64,000 bases of DNA from Epiperipatus broadwayi. Its lineage: Eukaryota; Onychophora; Udeonychophora; Euonychophora; Peripatidae. Every line of letters starts with the position of its first letter. Positions within the stretch are counted from its first letter, which is position 1. Where the stretch lies: NCBI GenBank assembly GCA_028023455.1, contig JAQFVV010012394.1, forward strand, positions 28,967,010 to 29,031,009, in the 5' to 3' direction. Under the pieces are notes generated by a model. That model saw only the letters and a program-made list of their open reading frames with translations, was not told the DNA's origin and did no database searches. The translations under genes and the position numbers were made by a program. Below, one piece after another: positions 33,245-45,137 of this stretch.

Positions 33245-33997
33245 TAAATTCTCTGATTATTTCAGCTTTAAAATTTAATAAGCTTTCATTTGCAAATAAA
33301 GAGCTGAAATTATGTTCAGAGATTGTTTTTAGTTAAAATTTTATTCATTTTATTGGAAGTTATTTGATAACAATATATGTTAATTCAGTATTATTTTTTA
33401 ACCCTGCAACAAGATGGCATTACTATCATTCTCCCTGGTGGTGATTTTTGTAAACATTCAACATTTGATTATAGTGTTTAAATCTTTATTTTATATTAAA
33501 ATTCAATTTGCTTGAAATATAAGTTTACAAATATAAAGCATCCTAAAAATTATATTTGAACTTCACAAATATATAAAAAATAAATAAAATTAATTATATA
33601 ATGAGAACAATAACATTTTTCTTAGTGGATGGTTATCACACTGTCAGTAAAAAAAATAACAAAACCTTGTAACTGAACTTCATTTCTAAAACCCAAATGA
33701 TTTATTATTAAGTCATCATAAAGCTGTGAAAGTCTGATCTAAAAATTGCATTTCTATTTATTAAAATATCACAAATTTTATGTGCTATTGTGTTGCAAAT
33801 CATCAATCTTTGTTTCCTATTTACCTTTATGATAAATTTCTTTAAATTCTATTTTTAAAAATAAAGCATATTTGATTAAAATAAAAGTGTAATCATATAT
33901 ACTTTTGTTTTTACATTAATGTACACATTTTGCAAAAATAATGATAAATATTGAAATAAAGTATGAAAAATATACATTTTTGCACTCTGCTAACAAC
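33245..33997. other. A+T-rich DNA, no gene seen
   Basis: No gene or repeat recognised. Confidence 0.55.
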
Positions 33998-34010
33998 AAT
34001 AAAAGAGGAA

Positions 34011-34389
34011 CCACTAAGCATCACATGATCACTATCTCATACTAGCACAATAATTGTTATTAAACAATCTAAAACAAAGCAAAACTCTCCATATAGTAGT
34101 GCCATCTTGTGCTAACAAGAGCAATCAATGGATTCCAGAAGGCTTGTGCATAAAATCTCTATCTAGTGCCTACTCATCCAATATCCCCAGACTAGTTTCT
34201 GGCTTGTGGCCTTCATCAGTGAGGAGCCTTGGATCTGAGAGCCACAAGCCAGAAACTAGTCTGGGAATATTGGATGAGTAGGCACTAGATAGGGATTTTA
34301 TGCACAAGCCTTCTGACATCCATTGATTGCTCTTGTTAGCACAAGATGGCACTACTATATGGAGAGTTTTGCTTTGTTTTGGATTGTTT
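34011..34389. mobile_element. Foldback repeat family A, copy 6 (near-perfect palindrome)
   Basis: Flanked by AATAAAAGAGGAA at 33998-34010 and 34390-34402, an exact 13-bp duplication. From 34057 the sequence is almost a perfect palindrome, with a loop of about 30 bp near 34225, so both strands show nearly the same 70-odd-codon open frame. That frame is a by-product of symmetry, not a gene. The left arm keeps a full hammerhead on the minus strand. The right-arm copy is cut off before CTGATGA. Confidence 0.92.
34184..34225 (-). ncRNA. Hammerhead ribozyme-like motif, family A (best copy, covarying helix II)
   Basis: Minus strand: TCCTCA, CTGATGA, helix II GGC/GCC around CACAA, GAAA, CTAGTC, TGGGGA. 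Helix I pairs at all six positions (one G-U). Helix III is the A-T base pair plus C-G with a 2-base loop, and the triplet is GTC. Compared with the other copies, the outer helix II pair has changed from A-T to G-C on both sides. That is what selection, or descent from a selected master, on structure would give. Every conserved core base is present. Confidence 0.78.
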
Positions 34390-34402
34390 AATAAAAGAGG
34401 AA

Positions 34403-35055
34403 TTAACAATGAATCTCACAACTGCTCTTGAATACTGAGAAAAAAGAAACAATGGATTCAGATCCTTTGTAGTTTCTTTTAGCAGTAAATTTCTCTTCAG
34501 ATATTTTTTGAGCTAATATATCAATATATTTTAATTTTTGTTTCTGCTATCAAAATAAATGAAAAACTGGCAATTTAGCACTACAGGTCACCACAGGAGA
34601 GTAAAGAAAACCTAAAGGCTTCCCAGCATCACCACTAAAGAAAGTATTTTATATGTATTAATTAGTTAATATAATATTTGAAGTAAGAATACTAAAATTT
34701 TATATGTAATTTATATTGAATTTTTCCAATAATATATATTTATTTTATACTTTTAGTTTTAAACTCACTATAGTGTGGTAATACATGATGGGGTTACTCT
34801 AAAACATTCTGCAATATCAAATGTTGTTTTTGATTAATATTGCTATTGTATGTATAAAAGGCTGATTAATTCTCTTACTACATATTCAGAAAATATAATT
34901 GGAAAAACTCCTAATTTACAAATGCTTTCATATTTTATTACAGGACTCTTATATTTTAGAGCAGTATCCTCAAGTGTCAGAGTCAAGCTGTAATGAATAA
35001 AACATAAATAACTTTTCATTCATTTTTTTAAAGTCATCTAATGTATGTATAAACA
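34403..35055. other. A+T-rich DNA, no gene seen
   Basis: No coding region or known repeat recognised. Confidence 0.5.
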
Positions 35056-35059
35056 ATCT

Positions 35060-35235
35060 CTTTTCTCCAATCTCAAGCCTTTTTTTCTACATTGCCCATG
35101 AACACCTTCCTATTTCAGCCATCCATCTCACATATGGTCTCTTTTTGGGTCTTTTACAATCTCTTGTAATCCAGTTTAATATTTCAATTGTCCATCTATT
35201 ATTATCTTTTCTAGCAATATATCCAGTCCACTAAT
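35060..35235 (-). mobile_element. RTE-like LINE, C-terminal fragment
   Basis: On the minus strand it matches the RTE block GHIARRDDNRWT through the KRPRKRPHVRWM block to the 3' end, with stops. About 175 bp remain. Confidence 0.75.
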
Positions 35236-35239
35236 ATAT

Positions 35240-37000
35240 TTACATATATAACATCAATGCAATCCTCAAACTTAAATAAACCAAATAGAATATTATAACA
35301 ATCTATTGTCAAAAACAAATTAAAAAGGGGATTGGATTCCATTTACTCACTAGTTATGAAGTTGCCTTGACACAACTGATTAGTTCAATATGGTATTACC
35401 TTGTTTAAGCAAAAGGGTAATTTGAATATAATACTCAATCATATTTACATATAATACTCAATTAGCAGTTAGCATCTAGCATGAACACATTGGATAATTA
35501 ATAACCAAACTTTTCAGTTATATAAAAACTCAAGAAAATTGAAATTAACAAAACAGCCATTGGTATAAGATAATAAAATTATGGTATAGTAAGTCTGACT
35601 GCTAGTCATAATAGAAATACTGATATCACATGATAAAGATTATTGGTGGTGAGATTTGATAATAGTAATACATACATGATAATCTGCTTTGGGTAAGAGA
35701 TTTGCCAAATGCAACCATATTATATACAAATTAAGTAGGCCGAAACTAAAGGAAAAACATTTTTTTTTCCATAATCAATTTACAAATCTTTTAATACTGT
35801 CATACAGTTACACATATAAAAGCTGTGCCTGAAAGTTTGTGATGATGGTAGTTTAAATGTTATAATATATTGGACTACGATGAATATCTAGAAAAGCTGA
35901 TAGTAATACTATTTGAAACATTGCGTTATCTGCTAACTTATGTTGTCAACTGATCTGTATAGTCTACTAACTTGTTTTTCATTACTAATGGCTGATTGTA
36001 TTTGAAAAAGTGTAAAGTTTAACATTTATGATAGATATATATTATAACATATAGGCGGTCAGTGAAAATTTGATAATGAGGAAGTATTAACTTGAGTATA
36101 TATATATTAAGGAAAACTTTATAGAGGGCGAAGTCTATTGTTTTAAATAGTTGAAAGTTGATGAAAACGTTCAAAAACCTTCAGATTTTGCCTTCATCCG
36201 TGCGTTCAGGTTGCTTCCATTATATAAAAGGAAACTTACTTAATTAACTTCTGAGATTTTAAAAAAACAACAACAATGAAATGAAATAGATCAATTTATT
36301 TTTCTGAAGGCGAAAGATAAATGATTAATAATTTTTTCTATTACTCAGAACAATTATTTGCAATTAGAGATTCTTTCTATACTACGATAAAATTAAAAAT
36401 AATTCAATGAAATACGTGAGTGCAGTAATCCTTTACGTAGGCATCAGAAACATTATTATTATCAACAAAAAAGATTTTATTGGGGGATAATCTGTAAATA
36501 CTAAGATTTTAAAAAATAAACATGATACTAAACAAAACGTAAATTCGATCTTTAAACACAACATTTAAACAAGATTTTCTAATAAAACTGGCGGAAAAAA
36601 AAAAGATTTAAACACAGGTTTTGAACTCATAAAAAAAAACAGTGCTTAATGATAGTAACATTTGTAAAATAAATAAATATGTTTTATAAAGATTGACAAA
36701 AAGCACATTTTTATTATTTTTTTTTAAAAAAAAATTCGCTGAAGAATATGAAGGAATTGATTAATAGGGACATAACATAGTCTCTGAAGGATGTAGCTAA
36801 AAAATGTTTATTGTCAAGTTTATCTATGACTTAGAAAATGTAAGTTACAAAAACAACATAAAGTTTAAGAATAAAAAATAGGAAGAAAAACATGTCTATA
36901 TAAAGCAGATTTTGTTTTATCATTTACTTCAAAGTTTTTCAATTTTAAAGGATTCGATTATCGCTCTGTCAAAATGAATAAAACATTATTTAAAGACAGA
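35240..37000. other. A+T-rich DNA, possible Penelope-type tail at 36.2 kb
   Basis: No gene seen. At about 36150-36230 the minus strand reads GGATGAAGGCAAAATCTGAAG and then GAACGTTTTCATC. It resembles the 3' tails of GIY-YIG elements, but I would not call it on this alone. Confidence 0.35.
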
Positions 37001-37359
37001 TATTCTAGCACATGTGCGTGTGCAACGCAACTGTTCCCAAAAGCTATAAAGTGTTAATATAAAATAGATAACTAAAAACAAATGAGCTAAGCGCTTTCAA
37101 AGGATCTTGCCTTCATAATCATAGATTGCTACTACATTTAATGATATATAAATATGCTAATTCCGTTTCTTCGATAAAGCATAGCACGTGTCTTTCCTAT
37201 AGCATATTTGCATATCATTAAATGTAGTAGCAAGCTATGATTATGAAGGCAAGATCCTTTGAAAGCGCTCGGCTCGTTTGTTTTTAGTTATCTATTTTAT
37301 ATTAACACTTTATAGCTTTTGGGAACAGTTGCGCCGCACACGCACACGTGCTAGAATAT
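37001..37359. mobile_element. Near-perfect palindromic element (foldback MITE)
   Basis: The ends TATTCTAGCACATGTGCGTG and CACGCACACGTGCTAGAATA start two arms of about 155 bp that are nearly identical in inverted orientation. They separate around 37158-37202, leaving a loop of about 45 bp. The borders read TA on each side, which could be a TA target-site duplication as in Tc1/mariner-type elements, but A/T-rich flanks make this weak. No coding capacity. It is unrelated to the hammerhead foldbacks. The low divergence between the arms suggests a recent insertion or arm conversion. Confidence 0.85.
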
Positions 37360-39079
37360 ATATATTTTCCAAAAGTAAAAAATTATTTGACTTAAAGATA
37401 GATACTAAACTGTAAACTCGTTAATAGCATTTGATTATTAAGATAAACATTTATTAAAACGTTGTACTCAATATTCTCTAGGCATCAAAACTAAAAATGC
37501 CACTTACCCGTTTTCTTATTTGACACTAAGATCAAATTTGCAAATCATAGTATAACTTCTTGTATCTACATGATCTTTGATCTGCCGCTGCAGATTATGT
37601 TATAAAAAAATAATTTAAAAAATATCAGATTTAAACATATAATTGAATGGAGTTTTAACATCAGAATATCATAGATCTTAATCTCAAAATTCTACAACTG
37701 CATTGAACCACATAGGGAAATTAAATTACCAAAAGAAAAAACTATGGTGAAATTTTTTGGGATATAGTGTGACTATTTTATACATTTTTGACAGTGTAAA
37801 GGAGTGATAATCAGATACCCAGTCTTCTAATGCACTATGCAATGTAACTGGCAATGAGTGGGCTTTGATGACAGTAGAAATTGATGTTCATCATAATCAC
37901 TCCTATAGGATTTTAAATACATTTGAAAAGATATCAGCCCCAATCGTCATGCATAATACATTCTTTACTATGACTGGCATACTTCATGAAAAAATTAATA
38001 AATTGCACCCAGGAATAACTTTTTTTAAAAAATAATAATAATCAGATGGTTTTATTATGTAAGAGTTCATAAAAAGTTCAAATTCTGGATGTGCCTGAAC
38101 TGGAATTGATCTAAAAATGTTATGTTCCAGAGTCTTACACTAATCATTTAGCACAAAAAGGGAAATCTACAGCTCTTAGGGTTCCCTGACAGCACCCACC
38201 TAAGTACTATTGAGTCTGACATTGCTTGGATTTAGTGATTAGACAAGATAATCAGTTGTGTTCAACATAGTATGACTGTTATTAGTTGCTTTGGAACATT
38301 GCCAACAATTTATCATATATAGCAGTCACATGACTTACATTAACACTGTGATTTGACGTCAGAGTGTAAATATTAAATACTACGATCATTTATTATAAAT
38401 TAATCTATATGCTAATCAAAGTAGAATTAGATATTGTAATTTATATTGTTAAATATAATTAGTGGTCACAGCACTAAATATTTGTGGTTTGACACCATGA
38501 TAGCTACTGTTACAATATTAATACTAATTATGCAGCTATTAAATATGCGATTATTAACAATGCTTCAATGCAACTGATGATTTTAGAAATGCATGTATAG
38601 TAAAAAGTGATTTGACAAATTTTTTCATGTAGTTTGGCAATTGTAATAAAGAATGTTTGCCTACTATGATCAGAGATTATATTATCAGTTTTATTTGTAT
38701 CTAATTAAAGATGTGATAATCAATTTATTAATTATATGGTTACCATGGATCCCTGACCACTGAAAAGATACCATTATCTCCAATATCATTAAGTAACTTT
38801 TTTGTGAGTTAAAATGAGTTTAGAATATTGATGTGTAAAATTTTAAAAAATCATACAAATATCAGAGTTAATAGTAATCCACTTTACATCATTTTGTAAT
38901 AAAATCTATTTTGAATCTATCTGCATTATTATGAGTAATAATAGATAACAGATAGTTATGCAACCTGACACTCAACTGATTTTTGAATTATCATTCTTTT
39001 CGATGAAGATCATTGAATTGAAAATACACCTTCAGAAATTATTTATAATTCTATTATGCTATTTAAGTTAATGGATATT
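37360..39079. other. A+T-rich DNA, no gene seen
   Basis: No coding region or repeat recognised. Confidence 0.55.
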
Positions 39080-39095
39080 AAATCAATGTATATTT

Positions 39096-39183
39096 GTCAA
39101 GTGTTGGTGGCTGAGTGATTAGCATAGCTACCTTCCAAGCAGCTGGCCTGGGTTCACTTCCCAATGCATTTGACATATGAAAA
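39096..39183 (+). mobile_element. tRNA-Gly(UCC)-derived retroposon with 16-bp target-site duplication
   Basis: The sequence from GTGTTGGTGG (39101) follows a glycine tRNA: A-box-like TGGCTGAGTGATTAGC, anticodon arm GCTAC CTTCCAA GCAGC with anticodon TCC, variable region, and T arm CTGGG TTCACTT CCCAA. After the T arm it runs into a short non-tRNA end and an A run instead of CCA. It is flanked by AAATCAATGTATATTT at 39080-39095 and 39184-39199, an exact 16-bp duplication, so it is a retroposed copy and not a working tRNA gene. The B box has a GA-to-AC change (TTCACTT) that should weaken transcription. Confidence 0.88.
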
Positions 39184-39199
39184 AAATCAATGTATATTT

Positions 39200-39867
39200 A
39201 TACCTTATTAATTAACTTGCAATTCAACCACTAAACTTATATCTTTAAAATATAGATGGATAAATAGGAAACTTATTAGAGGCTTTATTTACAAGGTAAT
39301 TAATTCAGCATTATTAAAGCTATTAATTGTCAAGTTTTCAATACAAATGACCCCCTTTACTTTAACACAAAATTCCAACAAAAGAGCTATTATAGGTTAA
39401 TGAGAAAGCTTCAGAGATTATCAATTAGTAGTCATTTATAGTTTCTTAGCAACATCAAAAGCTAAAAGTTATCTCTTTTTACATGGATATAATCTCATCA
39501 TTTCTTTTCTTTATTATAATAAAATTCATGAAAATATTTAATTCAATATAAGATTAATATTTTACCATAAATATTTTGAAATACTCTTTAACTCAGCATA
39601 AGACACTAATTAACCAGAAAAGAATAGCTAGTTCTTATTATACCCGATTAATAATACAGAGTTTTGTCCAAAACACTGGTTAAAAAATGAATATTTAAAT
39701 CAATCATACAGTATTATTAAATATATTTAAAATTGTTTTTTTTTTAATCAAAAGGTGACATGACTAAAAGTTTTCTCAATTCAAACATTGTCATCATTGA
39801 TCTAAACAAATGCAATACAATACCTCCTGTGCTTTAATATATAAATTGAGATTTAAGTTTTGATATA

Positions 39868-39944
<77 letters not shown>

Positions 39945-42900
39945 AACCTAGTGTTATTGACACTTGGTTTATTTGGCATTGTTTCCACAGGAAAACAATG
40001 CTATCCTTTTTGAAAATAAAAAATAAAATAGTAATAATATTAAGTGATTAATAAAGTATGCTATTTACTCACTTTAACGTGTTTTAAGCAAATAACTAAA
40101 AAAATTTGGTAATCCAAGATCATTTTGAAGAAGAGCATGAATAATTTAATTAAAATATTAACAATAAGAGCAATTTAATATAGTATAAAAGCACCTATCA
40201 TAAACAGTAATTGATTTTGGATGGGTAGAGGGAGAGTAGATGAGTATCTTATCATAAAGCACAATCACTTCTGGTAGTTTTGAAATTATTTTAGATAAAA
40301 ATGTAGACAGAATTATACATCACTAATAAACATTGTTAATTAAGTATATTTATTATTTTTCATTATTTGTCAAATTACTCTGTAATCCATTTAAATCATA
40401 GGGAAATATATAACTGTAATAAGTTTTTTTTTTCCTTTTCTTTTGTTTATGGTATAATTAAATGATTATTTTTCTGTAAGAGGTCACTAAAAGAAGACCG
40501 CCAAAATTTTGAAGAAAGTTTAGTCTGACATTAGTTTTACAAGGAGGAAGCAGTACTGAAATTCGGTAACAAATTTTTTATTATTTTTTATTGCAGAAAT
40601 AAATATAAGTTCAGTAAATTGTTAGTAATATCATGCGTGGCTAATCCTATTTGATAAGATATTCTGTTTTCTATTGACATCTACCTATTTTAAAGCTTTT
40701 TATACACAAAAATATACTATCTTCTGCTAAAGTTCAAAATGATCATATTGACTACAGCAATCACGGAAAGTGTCATTATGTTTAAAATAAGTAATATAAG
40801 TAATTTCCAGGAAATAATCAATTATTTGTTAACTTTACCTTATTTAATAATCTTTTCGTGGTATAAAAGAAAAATTATAATTAAAAAGACATATTAGAAA
40901 AGCCAAGGAAAGTTAACTAGAAAATTTCGCGCTCTTGCTAAAAGAAATTGTCTGCTTTTGAAAATAATGTAAGTTCCCCACGTTAAAATATGTTTTATTC
41001 ACTGAAAATTATCTAGAAATAATATTGATGATAAAGGATATTTACTTATGCACCTGTATATTTTTTAAAAAGAAAATATAAATTTTCTCAAGGCAAATAT
41101 CGGAAAATTTGTATGTGTGCATTTTACGGAGAATTCCTTATTAAAGAAAAATTACAATTCCTAGAGTAGGAATAAAAACTACAAACATTAGTGATTTAAT
41201 TATAACCATAAAATAATATGTTATATTATACATCAATTGGAGTTGTTAAAACTTCATATCCACGTAAGTCAGCTGCAGTCCTTATAATAATAGTATTTTG
41301 GAAAAATTCGCGCATTATTTTATTCATAAGCCAGCTAGCTAAAAGTGATACGTATCGCCAATAGTAAAAAGAAAAGAATTGTATATGTGATCGTCAATCA
41401 TCAAATATTTGTCATGTTAAAATATGTATTGTTTTCTTGGATCCCAAAATTATATCAGTTAATTCAAGGAAGAGTTAATATCCAATGCTGCTATGTTTTC
41501 TTTGCCTAATTTATTAATTGCACCAGAATGGAGGCAACTTTTATATAAATGAAATAATAAAATGTGTTTCTTGTTTTAAAATTGCTTCGTGAACTACGAA
41601 TGGATCAAGTTCTTCATCTAGATAAATTGCCCAACGGAAAAACATTTTTCTAGTGAGATAATAAGCACTTGTTAAGTAATGATTTTTTTTTAATTTGTAA
41701 AATTATGTGTATTTTTTTTTTATATCAACAGGTGAAAGGCTGTATAGTCAAGTAATATTTAAATGACCTTGTAATCATAAAGGTATGTTTTCCTGTAATT
41801 ATTCTAGGTTAAATTTATATTTGACATGAAAAAAAAATTTTTTTTATAAAATGTGTTTACTTATGATATGCAATTATGGGGATAAATTTATATGTTAGAT
41901 GCGTAAAAGTAGAAAAATTTAGATACTTAATAGGTAAAATATCTAGTTAAAATTATCAGAAGTAATTAAAGAGAAGTGCTATACAGGATATTACTTTTTT
42001 AAAGTTTGAAACAAATTTATACTATGTTAATTGCAGAACTTATTCCCAATTATTCTTTATTAATGCATTCACTTAATTTAGTTCAAGATACTATACTACC
42101 AATTACTTGTTGAATGTTTCTTTGGCAAAGGTGAAAATTATTATGTTTATTCTGTGTTATCCATTGATTTCAGACGTTGATCTAAGTATACCCCGGAACA
42201 TAAATTTAGTGTAATTAGTGTATTTGCTTGTCTTGCCCCGATATAGCATTGGTATATGCTTAATATTCGCATAAGTAATAACTGTAATGTCTTTATTTTG
42301 TGGGATGGAAATTGATCTCCCCAAAAGCTTTATTTTCCATGAGGGGAATAGATAAATCTAGCATTCGGGTATGTTTATAACCCAAGTGATCGCTTCTCAG
42401 AGTTAGGACGATCAGTAATTTATATCGTATTTAGTGTATTTCATTCATTAAAATCCCAGGAGAGGATTATAATTGGTGTGTGTTCCTATTATGCCCTAGT
42501 AAGAGGCAAGGACCCACCAAACTATTTTAATGTAGTAGTTAACTCTACAGACCTTCGGTGTTATTCCATATTCCTCATGAGAAAATAGAGATAATTCCAC
42601 CACGGAAGGTGTTGAATATTGTGTTTTGTTTAGAAAGTTATGGCAAGATAACGGATATATTGGAGGTTAATTCCTCAAGATCCATTTAGTAAAAATAGCG
42701 TGCTAGTATATATGATCAATGTCTGGATTGTGCGGCGGAATAGTGCTGGTAATCCACAAGTAAGTCAATGGAGAGAGTAGGTTTAAAATTGCGTGATTTA
42801 GAAATTTTTATTTGCCAATGGAGGGTTCAAATACTAGGTTTAATTCGGGTTAATGATTAATTAGCACTCACAATATAACTTATACTGAGGAATACAGTGT

Positions 42901-44795
42901 GTATAACAACTTCAGTTGTTATTAAGGTAAACATTAAAATAATAAGTGTAACTTCTGATAAATAACCCATAAATTATAATAAGTTATCTAAATAAAAACT
43001 ATAATTTAGTTAAAGATATGATAATAAAAATCGTTTGTACGCATTGCCTAGAATCAGATTATTTGTATTTTAAAACAAATAGTTAGTTAATAAAGTTAAG
43101 TAACCGTTCATATAAGATACACTAAACGGATGAGTTGATGTATCGATAATAATATTTATTTTGTTATATTCAATTTGCATAAATGTAAAAAAGAAGATGA
43201 AGAAGTAGTTCGAATCCAGGTCTAAAAGTATAGACGAATTAATGTTAGTTATATTTTGTTTTATCCATATGGGATCGAATAAATTGTATATGTTTGTTTA
43301 TTATGTTAATCATAAAGGATAGTTTTGTTAAATTGTAATAATAAATCATAATCTTGTTAAAATTTAATAATAAATTATAGTCTTGTTACAAGTTGTCTTG
43401 AGTCATTTTTCTTGTGTGCTAAATAAAAGTGTATTTGCATAATACTTGCAATACTTTTCTTGAGTCCAAAATCATTTATGAAATCTCAAATTCAATACAC
43501 CAGATAGACAATTGTAAGCAGATCAGAATATTTCAGTATACTTTAATTTAATAAGAATTATTTATGGAATTGAAAACTTCAGACCAAGATATTTTATTTT
43601 ATATGTGTGTAAAACCACTTTATTCCCAAACTAGTAGGTTTTGGTTGCACATTATTTCGTACACATTTAAGTGAAGTGTCTAAGTAATAAATCTTAGTTA
43701 AATTATTGTGTTGTCATGGAGGATGGAAGGACACAAAAGCACCCTTGTCTTTTCATCATTCCGACTGAGATTCTGGATTAAAAGGGGCTGTATTATTCAA
43801 AATTATGCGTTGTTATTGAATATGGTTATCATCTCGTTAAATATTATAATAGTTGATATGTGGATGAAGACACCTGGAATTTAAATAAGGTAAATGTTTC
43901 CTATAGCCGACCAGAATGTCAGTCATATGCGACAACACAATACTGCCGAGCATTTTTCTTTAAAAATAACAGAGAACCCTGAGATTAGTGTCATTATTAT
44001 AAGTGCTCTTTCATTAAGAATTGATCAATTATGATCAACATTACAAGCGTGGCATGGCTTAAGAGATTGAAACTTCTAATTGTATAATAATAAAATATTG
44101 AGAGCATATTGGCAAATTAATGAATGTTTTATTTTAGTCAGTAATATTAACAATGACATGAAATCATCATCATCATTGTCGAACAGTGCAAGTACTTACA
44201 GCTCAGAGAATGTGTTTTGGATAGAGAAAGAATGTTAGTTATTCTAAATTTTCCTTTTAAATTTATTTTATTAATGATAATTTTTTTTAATTCTATCTCT
44301 GTCTGAACTGCATATCACTGTAGCTGAATTATTATAACTAACCAAACGTCGAGCTATATTGGATAAAAATATAGCGTTTGGGCTTTCCGAAGTGATTTAA
44401 TAGATTCGCTAGAAACCATTCGTTAAATTAGGTTAGAATATATATATAACCTAATTAAAATATAGTTATAGTATTTATAAAAAGAAAAAAAAGATTGCTG
44501 TTAATTGAAAAGAGACTTTTTAATTCATCTATAAAGCCTTAAAAACCAAGCTGAACAAATTTCTAATGATGTTTCCACATATTTTAAAAACTACAGTTCT
44601 CATTAATATGCTATTATTCATATGATAACCAAACATAGATGAACTGCTTACAACATAAATCATCTAGCATGATAAATTTATTGGCTTTTTATTTCAAACT
44701 TTATGATTAAGACACACTAGTTCTTAATTGAAATATCAAATGAATTTTCTTAAAGGCAAAATAAATTATGGCCTTTATTCCCAAAGAAATTAATT
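39200..44795. other. A+T-rich DNA without recognisable genes
   Basis: The largest element-poor part of the window. It holds the AT microsatellite at 39863-39942. At about 42160-42800 it has a patch of visibly more balanced composition (CCCCGGAACAT, GAGAGGATTATAATTGGTG, GGCAAGGACCCACCAAAC) without an open frame. TTTTTATTGCAG at about 40593-40605 looks like a splice acceptor, but no exon is recognisable after it. (TCA)4 at 44165 may be an RTE tail remnant. Confidence 0.45.
39863..39942. repeat. (AT)n microsatellite
   Basis: An almost uninterrupted TA repeat of about 80 bp. The open frame reading isoleucine-tyrosine across it is an artefact of the repeat. Confidence 0.97.
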
Positions 44796-45137
44796 AAATG
44801 CTATGTGTGGAGTGTACTAAGGTATGGTTGTAAAACATGGACAATGAATTACAAAATTAGAAACAGATTGAAAGCCTTTGAGATGTGGACATGGAGAAGA
44901 ATGGGAAAAATCAGTTGGGTAAGTAAAATAACAAATGAAGTGATTGAGGAAATGAAAAAAATAAACTGGATTGGACACATATCAAGAAGAAAGTATAGTT
45001 TAATGAAATATGTTTTGGAGGGAATGATGAGTGGAAGTAAAAAGAAGGGATGGAAGAGATTGACATTGTTGGATGATATAAGAGTTGGGAAAAGATACAT
45101 GGAATTGAAGAGCTGGGCAATGAAAATAATGGAATAG
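44796..45137 (+). mobile_element. LINE C-terminal fragment, plus strand
   Basis: A 110-codon open frame reads SVLRYGCKTWTMNYKIRNRL, FEMWTWRRMGKISW, NWIGHISRRKYSL and LLDDIRVGKRYMELK. This is the segment after RT in a LINE group with the YGCETWT-W-RRM signature common in animal genomes. It is distinct in sequence from the RTE copies here, although the YGxxTWT motif is shared. It is 5' truncated before the RT catalytic motifs, and the frame is otherwise clean, so it is younger than most fragments here. An A-rich stretch follows the stop. Confidence 0.82.

Noticed and set aside
34054-34409. Two overlapping open frames of 75 and 79 codons on opposite strands with nearly the same protein
   Set aside because: They arise because the foldback is a palindrome. 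There is no family similarity and no codon signal.
36150-36240. Penelope-type 3' tail
   Set aside because: Only a short GATGAAGGC...GAACGTTTTCATC resemblance. No nuclease sequence is attached.
38570-38592. CTGATGA with GAAA nearby, outside the repeat families
   Set aside because: No helix II can form between the two motifs, so it is not a hammerhead.
39794-39988. Minus-strand open frame of 64 codons
   Set aside because: It is a translation of the (AT)n microsatellite.
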